NCBI GenBank assembly: GCA_015272165.1
Contig: JACYMF010000018.1
Location: 1-56,331 of the forward strand
Direction of reading: 5' to 3'
Length of the DNA: 56,331 bases
Source: Cyanobacterium sp. T60_A2020_053
GTDB taxonomy: Bacteria > Cyanobacteriota > Cyanobacteriia > Cyanobacteriales > Cyanobacteriaceae
Shown: one piece after another, positions 45,976 through 54,595 of the stretch
How positions within the stretch are numbered: position 1 is the first letter of the stretch
How the letters are laid out: every line of letters starts with the position of its first letter
Translations under genes and position numbers: made by a program
The notes under the pieces: generated by a model
What the model saw: only the letters and a program-made list of their open reading frames with translations
The model's database searches: none
What the model was told of the DNA's origin: nothing

Positions 45976-46008
45976 TTTTTTACTTAATAAATATTAGAGA
46001 CATTAAAA

Positions 46009-46491
46009 TTATTTTTGGCTAATTAAATTTCCTAACGGTGACATCTCAAAATCAGTGACTAAAGTGCCATCATGATAGAGAATTAACAATTTACCCCCAT
46101 AATAGACCACTAAACTTATTAAAATCAAGCATTGTATCTTTTTATTACTTAACCAAGTATATACTTGACTATTGACCTTTTTTTTGCTAATAATTTCTAA
46201 AAATAAATGTATAGTAGTTAACAGGAAAAATAAAAATAAAGGAAGTCCAAAAAGATGTTTTTGTAGAGAAAGAATAATTTTTCCTTGAGCAAGAGCAATA
46301 AAAGAGCGAGTTAAACCACAACTAGGGCAAGGAATACCCGTAAAGCTCAAAATTAGACACTTAAAAGGGGAATGATGATTGGTATAACCATATAAAAATG
46401 AACCGATAATGGGGGATAAGACAGCGCCCGTCACCCCATACCGAATGTGAATAGAGAGAGGCGATAATTTTTTGTTAGTTATTTTAAACAT
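46009..46491 (-). CDS. DUF2752-family membrane protein
   Basis: The 160-residue protein carries the DUF2752 signature GIPCPSCGLTRSFIALAQGKIILSLQKHLFGLPLF (about 52-86) with its CxxCG pair between membrane helices. About four helices are present. The CPSCG motif may bind metal or form a disulfide; function is unknown. It is the first gene of a small membrane-protein operon. Confidence 0.85.
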   Translation of the reverse strand: MFKITNKKLSPLSIHIRYGVTGAVLSPIIGSFLYGYTNHHSPFKCLILSFTGIPCPSCGLTRSFIALAQGKIILSLQKHLFGLPLFLFFLLTTIHLFLEIISKKKVNSQVYTWLSNKKIQCLILISLVVYYGGKLLILYHDGTLVTDFEMSPLGNLISQK

Positions 46492-46640
46492 TAATTAGGA
46501 GATTTACTAAATCTTAGATTTTCTATATAAACGGATCTAAAATGACATAAAAGGACAAATAAATAAAAAGTTTGTGAAAGTATTCGATTTCGGTTTCAGA
46601 AAAGTAATATTTGATGTACGATAAAGGGAGATTTTGGTTG

Positions 46641-46791
46641 CCCCTTTTGGGGAAGTACCTTACAAAAATAGGATAGTAATACTATTAACGCTTCCGTGGG
46701 TGAAGCAGTCTGTTAAATCAGATAACATAAGTGTCTTAAAAATATTTTTTAAGGCTTTGAGGGATACCTCCTTTTGAGTATTTTACTCAAA
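46641..46791. ncRNA. Candidate structured RNA: seven consecutive hairpins
   Basis: In a gene-free gap (46492-46968) seven small stem-loops follow one another with short joints. They are CCCC-TTTT-GGGG (46641-46652), ATAGT-AAT-ACTAT (46673-46685), GCTTC..GAAGC (46690-46706), TGTTA..TAACA (46711-46727), CTTAAAAA-TAT-TTTTTAAG (46735-46753), GAGG-GATA-CCTC (46759-46770) and TTTGAGTA-TTT-TACTCAAA (46773-46791). No reading frame fits. It does not match the conserved parts of tmRNA, RNase P RNA or SRP RNA that I know. Strand is undecided because the stems are symmetric. Confidence 0.4.
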
Positions 46792-46886
46792 TGCTATTGC
46801 AGTTTATTACGGTATATGCCGTTTTATTCTGCATAAACGTATCAGTAAATGAAAAGTATTTTAGGTGTTGGTAGGGAAAAGGGAAG

Positions 46887-46975
46887 ATAATGAATTGTGA
46901 ATTATCCATTGTCCATTGTCCATTGTCCATTGTCAATTACCCTCACCAAAATACTTTTTCAGCACCACCTAACTA
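46887..46975. repeat. 7-bp array and family C repeat
   Basis: Heptamers CCATTGT (four copies) and related units span 46887-46938. A family C element in reverse orientation (CCTCACCAAAATACTTTTTC, then AGCACCACCTAACTA) occupies 46941-46975. It includes the stop codon of the hpsJ-like gene at 46969. Confidence 0.8.
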
Positions 46976-47772
46976 GATTTAGCCTTAGCACCAGCGCCCG
47001 TCATCCCTTGAATACCAAACCAACCAAGGACAATATAAGCCATAGCTAATAGAAAACTACTAATGCCAGTGCGGAGAGTTTGTTTTAATGCTTCGGTTTG
47101 AGTACCTTGGGTTTGCTCTCGCCGTAAAGTGCTTAACTGAGTTTGTAATCGATCTCTTGCCTCTTCTAGCCTAACTTGTAACTCCTCAGGTTTCTGTGAC
47201 AAATCTAACAACTGCTGTAATTGATCCCGTTGAGAAATGATATTATCTACCTGCTGTTGATTTAATCTTCTGCCTTCAATGACACCCCCAGCATCGATAA
47301 CCTCATTTCTCTGGCTAATTTCTTGTTGTAACTGTTTAGGGTCTTTAGCGATAGAATCAAGTTGTTCTAAAAACCCTTGAATTTGCCCTTCTTGTTGGCT
47401 AAATTCTTGCTCAATTTGTGACAGTGCCTCACCACTAGCGGTACTAACATTACTCAAATGGAGCGGTACAAGTAATAAAAACATCAAACCTAACAGACTA
47501 GATACAATAAAAATAGGTAATCTGATAGCAGGAATCGGTTTACCAGAAGATGAAGCATTATCACTCATCCACCATCCCAAAATTAACAAGGTTATGCCTA
47601 ATAAGGGTACAACACCACGATCTACTAAACTATTAGTCACCGTAATTTGCCAACTGCGATTTTGTAGATTAGGAGGAATCATGAGAAAAATAAAATCAAT
47701 GAGGGATGAAATTAACATCACTAACCCAACGAGTTTAACTCCCAATGCTGTAAAAGAGGTACTAACTTTCAT
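46969..47772 (-). CDS. HpsJ-like membrane protein
   Basis: The 267-residue protein has N-terminal helices (VKLVGLVMLISSLIDFIFLMIPP), then NRSWQITVTNSLVDRGVVPLLGITLLILGWWM, a third helix, a long coiled coil (about 115-225) and a final membrane helix. The first part matches the HpsJ family, named from hormogonium polysaccharide genes of filamentous cyanobacteria but also present in unicellular ones. A role in envelope polysaccharide export is possible. The neighbours do not support a hps cluster here. Confidence 0.65.
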   Translation of the reverse strand: MKVSTSFTALGVKLVGLVMLISSLIDFIFLMIPPNLQNRSWQITVTNSLVDRGVVPLLGITLLILGWWMSDNASSSGKPIPAIRLPIFIVSSLLGLMFLLLVPLHLSNVSTASGEALSQIEQEFSQQEGQIQGFLEQLDSIAKDPKQLQQEISQRNEVIDAGGVIEGRRLNQQQVDNIISQRDQLQQLLDLSQKPEELQVRLEEARDRLQTQLSTLRREQTQGTQTEALKQTLRTGISSFLLAMAYIVLGWFGIQGMTGAGAKAKSS

Positions 47773-47974
47773 AATAAAATTTTCTTAGATAAAATTTTCT
47801 TGACTAATTCACTATAGTGTTTTTTGTCATCTTCAGATTTTATCTCGAATTGAAATTAATATGATATGGATAAAAAAGAGTCAGGTTGTAGATGACTACC
47901 CAGAAACTAAGCCATCCTTCCCCGACTTTTATTGTCTCTAACCTCTGATGTTGATAATTTAGTGGTTTATTAGA

Positions 47975-48484
47975 TTATTTGTTTTTGATGTCCTCTGGAA
48001 TATCAATCTCAATTAATTCTTGTAAATTTTTAATAGCTTCATTAAAGCAACTGACTTCTGAATTATATTTATCGACATCCTTACTCATTCTCTCCTTCTT
48101 TTTTGACATTAATTGCTTGATATAGCTGAATAAATTATTAATTAAGTTTTTCATTTCTACTTGCTCATTCCAACAATAGTTAACTAATTCTTCTGTAGTA
48201 AGACCTTCACCAAAACTGTTAGCTTTATTTCCTGCATTAATTTTCCACTCTGTATTTTCATCATCTCTTATTAATAGAAATATATGCACATATTTTCCAG
48301 CATTAACAAAATTAAAACAGTGGTCATGAGGAACATCATACTTCTTAAAAAACTGAATAGTGAGTTGCAAAACTTTTTCTAATCTCTCACAATAATATTG
48401 CCTTTTTTGCTCTTGATTTTCTTTTAAATGAGTATTGCAAAAATCAAAATAATCCTTGATTTGTTTCATTTCTGACTCTAACAT
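47975..48484 (-). CDS. Uncharacterised soluble protein
   Basis: This is a 169-residue protein without a recognised family. A helical N-terminus (MKQIKDYFDFCNTHLKENQEQKRQYYCERLEKVLQL) is followed by a beta-like core (CFNFVNAGKYVHIFLLIRDDENTEWKINAGN). A lysine-rich coiled coil occupies the C-terminal half. AT-rich codons, no GGGCGC motif and nearby toxin-antitoxin genes suggest accessory origin. Confidence 0.5.
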   Translation of the reverse strand: MLESEMKQIKDYFDFCNTHLKENQEQKRQYYCERLEKVLQLTIQFFKKYDVPHDHCFNFVNAGKYVHIFLLIRDDENTEWKINAGNKANSFGEGLTTEELVNYCWNEQVEMKNLINNLFSYIKQLMSKKKERMSKDVDKYNSEVSCFNEAIKNLQELIEIDIPEDIKNK

Positions 48485-48574
48485 AATTAAGCCTATTTAC
48501 TAATTTGTACTAAAGAATTAAAATTCTTCTACTTATTTATCAGGGAAATCTCACCCATTTATGCAGACTTATTT

Positions 48575-48727
48575 TTATAAGCAATACGAAAAGCCAAAAA
48601 AATTAATAGCCATAATGACCATTGCCCAAAACCAGTGAGGTAGAAATAACTGTTTAGCTATCTGTCCAGTGTCGATGATAATTTGATTAACCATTTTTTC
48701 AACATTTTCCAGCAATAAGAATAGCAT
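48575..48727 (-). CDS. Small 50-residue membrane protein
   Basis: An ATG at 48727 opens 50 codons to TAA at 48575. The peptide starts MLFLLLENVEKMVNQIIIDT and ends with one hydrophobic helix (HWFWAMVIMAINFFGFSY). It begins 9 bases after the stop of the 135-residue coiled-coil gene, in line with the UPF0175-DUF3368 operon. Such a short frame could occur by chance, but the helix and spacing support a real gene. Confidence 0.45.
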   Translation of the reverse strand: MLFLLLENVEKMVNQIIIDTGQIAKQLFLPHWFWAMVIMAINFFGFSYCL

Positions 48728-48736
48728 ACTTTCTTA

Positions 48737-49132
48737 TTAATAATTCATCTGCTCTATCTGTAGTTTTAGTTGATCGCCAAGGAGGAGGGCGCTGTCAATA
48801 TCAGCTTTGAGGTCAAGGTAAGGTTGTCGGAGGGCGACCTTTTCTGCTTGAATTGCCCTTCTGGTGGACTGTCTCAGTTGTCCGGCTAGTTTACGCTTTC
48901 CCAAAATGTCTAGTCCTACGGACATGATACTGTCAGGGGTAGCTTGGGTGGCATTCTGGTTAATTTCCCGAATGACCAAGTTAATTTCTTTTTTCAGTAG
49001 TCTTAACTGCTTCTGTATCAGGTTAATCTGCTTTACCTGTAGTTGCACAGGGGTAGAGTTGATTGATTGCAGTTGTTGCCTAAGTTGATTGATGGTTTGG
49101 TGGGCGCTGTTGATGTCCATAGTTTCAGACAT
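48737..49132 (-). CDS. Coiled-coil protein downstream of toxin gene
   Basis: The protein is about 131 residues from MSETMDINSAH (ATG at 49132); earlier in-frame starts to 49144 overlap the toxin gene. It is nearly all helical, with glutamine-rich heptads (INQLRQQLQSINSTPVQLQVKQINLIQKQLRLLKKEINLVIREINQ). A central ILGKRKLAGQLRQSTRRAIQAEK segment is basic. The family is not recognised. It contains two GGGCGCT motifs, unlike the toxin genes, so it may be native and only by chance next to them. Confidence 0.55.
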   Translation of the reverse strand: MSETMDINSAHQTINQLRQQLQSINSTPVQLQVKQINLIQKQLRLLKKEINLVIREINQNATQATPDSIMSVGLDILGKRKLAGQLRQSTRRAIQAEKVALRQPYLDLKADIDSALLLGDQLKLQIEQMNY

Positions 49133-49607
49133 TTGCATGATCAATTTTGTTTAAAATATCTTCTATTAATTGAGGTGAAACAAAGAAATTAGTTTGTTGT
49201 AATTCTTGGAATTTACTCGGTTTAATAAGTTTAGCCAAACAAGCATCATAAAGGATACCTAATAAACCAATAATATTTAATCCTCGACTTTTAGCTATTT
49301 TTCTAGCAAACTTTTCATCTAAAATAATTAAATCTGCCGATATTTGTTCTGCTAAAATGATTGCTGATTTTTCCCCTGCATCCAGTTGTTCTAGTTCTAA
49401 ATCATAGTTATCATCAATACTATGTATTATTAGCCACTCTAGTAGATTCTGACACCATTTTTTGACTTTTTCTGGAGTTCCAAATGCTGTTAATTCTTGA
49501 TAAACTGTTTTAGTAACAATGACTTGACCGTATAGCTTAGGTAGAACATCAATGCAATCAATCAAAATTAAATAACATAGTGGTGAAGTATCAGAAATAA
49601 TAATCAT
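49125..49607 (-). CDS. DUF3368 PIN-like toxin
   Basis: The 160-residue protein has a PIN-like core. MIIISDTSPLCYL holds D6, LDAGEKSAIILAEQISADLIILDEKFARKIAKSRGLNIIGLLGIL holds the further acids, and the length fits DUF3368. These are paired with UPF0175 antitoxins, as here. It overlaps the antitoxin end by 4 bases and the next gene's start by 8. Confidence 0.85.
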   Translation of the reverse strand: MIIISDTSPLCYLILIDCIDVLPKLYGQVIVTKTVYQELTAFGTPEKVKKWCQNLLEWLIIHSIDDNYDLELEQLDAGEKSAIILAEQISADLIILDEKFARKIAKSRGLNIIGLLGILYDACLAKLIKPSKFQELQQTNFFVSPQLIEDILNKIDHANV

Positions 49608-49870
49608 CTTTTTCTGAGTTGACTAACTGTATTAAAATCATGACTTAATTCTTCATCATCATAATTAAGATAAATACCAGATTCTTTAAGAAATTGATGA
49701 ACTTCTAAAGTAGAAGAAAGATTCAGTATTTTTCTAAGTTCAGTAGTAGTTATAAGTTGATTTTGGTAGGACTCTAAGGCTAAACTATTTAATACTTTTT
49801 GGGATAAATTACCCCATTTACGTTCCATTTTTGCTGTCACTTCATCAGGTAAGTTAATGATTATTTGCAT
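49604..49870 (-). CDS. UPF0175-family antitoxin
   Basis: The 88-residue protein starts MQIIINLPDEVTAKMERKWGNLSQKVLNSLALESY, followed by an HTH-like ITTTELRKILNLSSTLEVHQFLKESGIYLNYDDEELSHDF. This is the standard UPF0175 pattern. It should bind both its promoter and the DUF3368 toxin. It is the first gene of the operon. Confidence 0.88.
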   Translation of the reverse strand: MQIIINLPDEVTAKMERKWGNLSQKVLNSLALESYQNQLITTTELRKILNLSSTLEVHQFLKESGIYLNYDDEELSHDFNTVSQLRKR

Positions 49871-49912
49871 GGCATTTATTCAGACTTTATTACATTTATT
49901 TTATCATAATAA

Positions 49913-50077
49913 CTACTTAACTTCGACAGGTAAATTACGAAATACTGTTTGACCGCCCACCTGCTTAATATTTACATCAGTGAGAGGGTTATGGGCATTA
50001 ACAGGTGCTAATTCCACCATGATAATAACCTGACAAATAAGGATAAGGGTAAGGAAAAGATTAGTGTATTTGTTCAT
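49913..50077 (-). CDS. Small exported 54-residue protein
   Basis: An ATG at 50077 opens 54 codons to TAG at 49913. The N-terminus is a clear signal peptide (MNKYTNLFLTLILICQVIIM, then VELAPVNAH with an A-x-A-like cleavage region). A short mature part ends QVGGQTVFRNLPVEVK. No family is recognised. It lies between radC and the antitoxin gene on the same strand. Confidence 0.5.
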   Translation of the reverse strand: MNKYTNLFLTLILICQVIIMVELAPVNAHNPLTDVNIKQVGGQTVFRNLPVEVK

Positions 50078-50157
50078 GACTTTTAATGATATGTAGAGAG
50101 AAACTGATCAAAGCTAATGGGTTTTTAGGTAGTTATGAATAAAATATTAACACCTTT

Positions 50158-50184
50158 GCAAAAAAGTACAGGCAAGATGCCTGT
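50158..50184 (-). terminator. Intrinsic terminator downstream of radC
   Basis: On the minus strand ACAGGC-ATCTT-GCCTGT (50168-50184) forms a 6-bp stem with a 5-nt loop and is followed by ACTTTTTT. It lies 90 bases after the radC stop. Confidence 0.6.
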
Positions 50185-50274
50185 TTCACAGTGCAAAAAA
50201 TCCTAATTGTTGGAAAAGTCTATGATGTTAAAATCTTTGATTTATAAAAATTTTGACCCCTTATCCACTGTCAA

Positions 50275-50988
50275 TTATTCCCAAAGATCACAATTTTCTC
50301 TCATACTGTGGTGATTACCGTTACCGATAATAAGATGATCTAAAATAGGAATGCCAATAATTTCAGAGGCGCTTAATAATTGTTTCGTCAGTTGCATATC
50401 TTCAGGAGAAGGCTCAAGGTTTCCCGAAGGGTGATTATGGGCGATGATGATATTAGTAGCTGATTGGCGGATAGCTTCTCTGAATACTTCCCTCGGATGC
50501 ACTAGGGTTTCATTGATGATGCCTACGGTAATAATTTGGGTGCTAATTAAACTATTTTTACTGTCTAAAAATAATACCGCAAATCTTTCTTGTGATTGCC
50601 ACATTAATTCATGGCTAAACGCCGCCGCCGCAGACTGAGGGCTATCGATAATGGCACGGGCGCTGGGACGAAATTGAAAGGTTCTTTTTCCTAATTCTAC
50701 TCCGGCTAAAATAGTTGTGGCTTTTGCTGGTCCAATGCCGGGAATATTCATTAACTCTATGGGTGAAATTTCTCGTAATACGTCTAAAGGGTCTCGCTGA
50801 TTTTCGCTTAATTGATTGAGGATATATTGAGCTAAACCCACCGCAGATAATTTTCCTTTTCCCTGCCCTGTACCTAACAAAAGGGCTATTAATTCGGCGG
50901 TGGTAAGGTTTTTTGCTCCCACTTCTAAAAGTCTTTCTCTGGGGCGCTCATTGAGGGGTAAATCGGCAATTCTGAGATGATAAACCAT
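50275..50988 (-). CDS. radC: RadC family JAB/MPN-domain protein
   Basis: The 237-residue protein has an N-terminal helix-hairpin-helix region ([24 protein letters not shown]) and a C-terminal JAMM metallohydrolase-like domain. The JAMM zinc motif is [14 protein letters not shown] (about 199-212). Although named for DNA repair, the family's biochemical role is unsettled. Length is typical. It is transcribed towards the toxin-antitoxin operon, but a terminator separates them. Confidence 0.92.
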   Translation of the reverse strand: MVYHLRIADLPLNERPRERLLEVGAKNLTTAELIALLLGTGQGKGKLSAVGLAQYILNQLSENQRDPLDVLREISPIELMNIPGIGPAKATTILAGVELGKRTFQFRPSARAIIDSPQSAAAAFSHELMWQSQERFAVLFLDSKNSLISTQIITVGIINETLVHPREVFREAIRQSATNIIIAHNHPSGNLEPSPEDMQLTKQLLSASEIIGIPILDHLIIGNGNHHSMRENCDLWE

Positions 50989-51220
50989 TGAGGCAATTTA
51001 ATAATTTAAGGGGAGGGCGCTGTTGAATCAATTGTCAACAGTTTTGCTACATTTTACTAGATAAATTGAGGTAAAGCATTTTAGCTAACCCCCAAGTAAG
51101 CCTCAAATAATACCACAAATTAGAGTCCTAGCGATAAAGTCAAGGTTATCTAATCTTTTGTTTAAGTTTCTTTTAAATTGTGATTGATAGAGTTAATTGC
51201 AGTCTTAATGGTGGCAATAT

Positions 51221-51304
51221 TTATCTTATATTATTAAATTTATCATCCAAAGATTTGATTAAATCTTTTAACTCTCTCAAGTCGTTGTCCGTTAGTGTAC
51301 TCAT
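51221..51304 (-). pseudogene. Truncated 27-residue start of a coiled-coil protein
   Basis: ATG at 51304 encodes MSTLTDNDLRELKDLIKSLD, then DDKFNNIR and TAA. This resembles only the beginning of small coiled-coil proteins common in cyanobacteria, so it is probably a remnant. The gap 50989-51433 also has a TGGCGCGCGCCA palindrome (51391-51402) and no other gene. Confidence 0.35.
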
Positions 51305-51433
51305 GATAAAATTTCCCTAGATTTTAGATGATTGCTCTTAATTTATTTTACTTGATGAAGTAAATTTTATCAGTTATTAAGTCTGTGGTTTGGCGCGCGC
51401 CACCCCATAAGGGAGAAGAAAAATTGGTATATT

Positions 51434-52735
51434 TTAATTCTTAGCATAGATGCGACGCAGAAATGATAAATCAAGACGACCAAAATTTACACTAAAAGCA
51501 ACGTTAACTTTTTCTAAACTTTTTACTAACCACATCGCTCCATCTTTAGTGAAAGATTCATAATGATTGAACAAAATTGAAAATCTTTTTTCCAAGTAGG
51601 GTTTCACTTTACTACAGGTTAAAACTAACTTTAAAAATACCCCTATAGTTTTCGTTGTACCCATATTACTCACCATGTCCATGAAAATCATGTGGTTGGG
51701 GTGGTGGGCGCTGTCCACAATCATATAATTAAACAGTTGAGTATAGGTACGCATTTTTAAAAACTCATCAGGTTTTTTATAGTTATGATCAGCATACATT
51801 CCTTGTAATCTATCATAAATTTTCTTGTTAAAAGAATTTTTCCCATATTTTCCGTCAATGGATTGAGTAATATATTCATACAAATCATCTTTAAATGACT
51901 GATAATTTTTCACATCATCAGTATGGGTAATAAAACTACGGGATAAATCTTGATAAGAATAACCATTTTCTACGGTGCCAACATAATGTTTTAGACTTCT
52001 GCCCAAATCACGATTACTTAACAGTGTAGGATTTTCTACTGGCGTGATAATGCGACTGCCTTCTTGATCATTTTCTTTAATTTTTTGGGCTACTCTGACT
52101 TGATAGGTGACAAAACGAGATAAATTAGACTCAAATTTTTTCTCTAATTGCTGTTTTACTGTATAAACTGTTTGTTGTTGTTCTTTACTACTATCAACTC
52201 CTAGTAAACAATGATCATACAGGTAAGGATAGCGAGTAATCAAATTACCAACTACTTCCTCTTTTTTCTCTTGATTTCTTTTTTTACCTTCACCAATAAT
52301 AGTAGCTAAACGTTTTAACTGTTTGTAATATTCACTATCAACAAATTCTCTTACTCCCTGTCTTAATTTTTCGGCAAAGGTACGCACATAGCCACGGTGC
52401 AAACTTCTGGGGATGTAATCAAATATGTCAACTAAATCAACGATATATCCTTGAGTTTGAGGGGAAATTTGCCAACGATTAACTAAAATATGACAGCAAC
52501 GATTTAAAATGAGGGGAAATTTGCCGTTTAATTGTTTATTATCAAAAATTCTAACTAGGGTTTCTAGCACTTTTGGGTCATCGTAACCTTGAACTTGCAC
52601 AAACAAACGATCGAATCTTTCGATCATCGCTTCGGGAGACTCGGTTTTAACACAATTCAACAAGTGATCAAAAAGATATTGTTCACTGTTATTATGTTGA
52701 TTGAATTGTAGTCTGGCGACAGATGGGGTGTTCAC
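51434..52735 (-). CDS. Conserved cyanobacterial protein of unknown function
   Basis: The 433-residue protein is soluble and mostly helical. The N-terminal part reads like helical repeats (LFDHLLNCVKTESPEAMIERFDRLFVQVQGYDDPKVLETLVRIFDNKQLNGKFPLILNRCCHILVNRW). A YSYQDLSRSFITHTDDVKNYQSFKDDLYEYI region lies in the middle, and a conserved-looking C-terminus ends FSVNFGRLDLSFLRRIYAKN. No catalytic motif was found. It diverges from murF across about 160 bases. Its regular composition suggests a lineage-specific core gene. Confidence 0.65.
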   Translation of the reverse strand: MNTPSVARLQFNQHNNSEQYLFDHLLNCVKTESPEAMIERFDRLFVQVQGYDDPKVLETLVRIFDNKQLNGKFPLILNRCCHILVNRWQISPQTQGYIVDLVDIFDYIPRSLHRGYVRTFAEKLRQGVREFVDSEYYKQLKRLATIIGEGKKRNQEKKEEVVGNLITRYPYLYDHCLLGVDSSKEQQQTVYTVKQQLEKKFESNLSRFVTYQVRVAQKIKENDQEGSRIITPVENPTLLSNRDLGRSLKHYVGTVENGYSYQDLSRSFITHTDDVKNYQSFKDDLYEYITQSIDGKYGKNSFNKKIYDRLQGMYADHNYKKPDEFLKMRTYTQLFNYMIVDSAHHPNHMIFMDMVSNMGTTKTIGVFLKLVLTCSKVKPYLEKRFSILFNHYESFTKDGAMWLVKSLEKVNVAFSVNFGRLDLSFLRRIYAKN

Positions 52736-52894
52736 GGCAGTTCATGATATGGTGTATCGAGGATTTAATTTTTTCTTCTACATTTCATTGTAAGCCAACT
52801 GCTGTACTTTTTTCTCTGTTAAATTACCCAAATTGTACCCTTAACTGTTTATTAATTTATCAGTTAAATTACTTAATTTTATTATTATTTTTTG

Positions 52895-54256
52895 ATGAAA
52901 GTGACTTTTAATTTAGATTATATCCGTAAAATTACTGATGCTAAGGTTAGTAATGTAAATAGTGATATTTTAGTTAAACCTTGGCAAGGGATTAGTACCG
53001 ATAGTCGAACCTTAAAAAAAGGTCAAATTTTCTTAGCTTTACGAGGAGAAAAGTTTGACGGACATCAGTTTTTAAGTGATGCTATTAATTTGAGTGCATC
53101 TGCTCTAATTATTGATTATGATTATGATGGAGAAATTGAAGATATTGCTAATGTTAGTATTTTAAGGGTAAAAAATACTTTACTAGCTTATCAAAAAATA
53201 GCACAAGCATGGCGACAACAATTTAATATTCCTGTGATTGGCATTACTGGTTCTGTAGGTAAAACTAGCACGAAGGAGTTAATTAGTGCGGTGTTAAATA
53301 CTCAAGGTAGGGTGTTAAAAACTACTGCTAATTTTAATAATGAAATTGGTGTGCCAAAAACTCTTTTGGAAATAGATGAAAGTCATGATTTTGCTGTGAT
53401 TGAAATGGCGATGCGCGCTAGGGGTGAAATTGCTTTGTTGACGGAAATTGCTGACCCTACGGTGGCGATTATTACTAATGTTGGCACGGCGCACATCGGC
53501 TTATTAGGCTCACGGGAGGCTATTGCAGAAGCGAAGTGCGAGTTATTGGCTAATTTACGCCCTGATGGTGTGGCAATTCTCAATGGTGATAATGCTTTAT
53601 TGATGAAAACGGCAGGGATGGTATGGCAGGGTAAAACCGTTACCTATGGCTTGGAAAATGGCGATTTAAAAGGTCAAATCGTTGAAAATGATAAAATTGA
53701 AGTAAATGGTCAAATATACCCGTTACCCTTGCAAGGAGACCATCATGCTTTAAATTATTTATCGGCTTTAGGAGTGGTGCAGGTGTTGGGTTTGGACGAG
53801 AAACCTTTACGGGATGGGGTTGAGGTGGTGTTGCCGAAGGGGAGGGCAAGATCAATCAATGTTGGTAATGATATTATTTTGTTGGATGAGACTTATAATG
53901 CTGGTTTTGAGTCGATGATTGCTTCTCTTAAGTTGTTAAAGCAGACGAAGGGCGCCCGTCACCTTGCCGTATTGGGGACAATGAAGGAGTTAGGAGATTT
54001 TGCACCGCAATTACATTATCAGGTGGGGGAAATGGTGAGGGAGTTAAATCTTGATTTACTGTTAATTTTAGCCGATGAACCGGCAACAGAAAAAATGGCG
54101 GAGGGCGCTGTGGGTATAAATACGGAAATTTATCAAAATCATAATCAATTATTAGCACGATTACAACAAGAGATGAGAGCAGGGGATCGCATTTTGTTTA
54201 AAGCCTCTAATTCTGTGGGTTTGGGGCGCATTGTCGAGCAACTAATCACAAGTTAA
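52895..54256 (+). CDS. murF: UDP-N-acetylmuramoyl-tripeptide--D-alanyl-D-alanine ligase
   Basis: The enzyme adds D-Ala-D-Ala to UDP-MurNAc-tripeptide in peptidoglycan synthesis. The 453-residue protein starts at the ATG at 52895; a TTG one codon upstream is unnecessary. Domains are in order: an N-terminal domain with GISTDSRTLKKGQIFLALRGEKFDGH, the ATP loop GITGSVGKTSTKELI, FNNEIGVPKTLL, MAMRARGEI, and a C-terminal domain with DETYNAGFESM. The other mur genes are not in the window. Confidence 0.95.
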   Translation: MKVTFNLDYIRKITDAKVSNVNSDILVKPWQGISTDSRTLKKGQIFLALRGEKFDGHQFLSDAINLSASALIIDYDYDGEIEDIANVSILRVKNTLLAYQKIAQAWRQQFNIPVIGITGSVGKTSTKELISAVLNTQGRVLKTTANFNNEIGVPKTLLEIDESHDFAVIEMAMRARGEIALLTEIADPTVAIITNVGTAHIGLLGSREAIAEAKCELLANLRPDGVAILNGDNALLMKTAGMVWQGKTVTYGLENGDLKGQIVENDKIEVNGQIYPLPLQGDHHALNYLSALGVVQVLGLDEKPLRDGVEVVLPKGRARSINVGNDIILLDETYNAGFESMIASLKLLKQTKGARHLAVLGTMKELGDFAPQLHYQVGEMVRELNLDLLLILADEPATEKMAEGAVGINTEIYQNHNQLLARLQQEMRAGDRILFKASNSVGLGRIVEQLITS

Positions 54257-54285
54257 AAGGGCAAAGGTTAATAGGTTGCGGGTTT

Positions 54286-54420
54286 CAGGTGTAATGCTTA
54301 TAAATTAAAGAATTAAGCCAAATAGTTATTTTTCATAAATTGCTCATTTGTATCAATAATTTTTGATGGGGATGGAAAAATACAGTATTTTTAGAGAAAA
54401 AAGGCTATTTTTTGCACTTA
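54286..54420 (+). repeat. 135-bp dispersed repeat (family B), copy 2
   Basis: It is the inverted partner of 31032-31166, about 90% identical by eye. ACACCTG/ATACCTG-type heptamers follow at 54424-54490, and a GGGCAAA piece precedes it at 54257. The gap 54257-54595 contains no gene. Confidence 0.75.
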
Positions 54421-54595
54421 TTTCACCTAATACCTAACACCTGATACCTGACACCTTTATTTCACCTAATACCTAACACCTGATACCTTTACAGCACCGA
54501 AAATTTGATCTCAAATTATATTTACATAAATCATTTAGATTTTTTTAGGTTAAAGTTAAGTTTAAATAAACATCTCGCTATAAAATACTCTGACC

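Noticed and set aside
46621-46815. Hairpin region as a standard RNA (6S, tmRNA, SRP or RNase P RNA)
   Set aside because: None of the conserved sequence blocks of these RNAs that I know is present.
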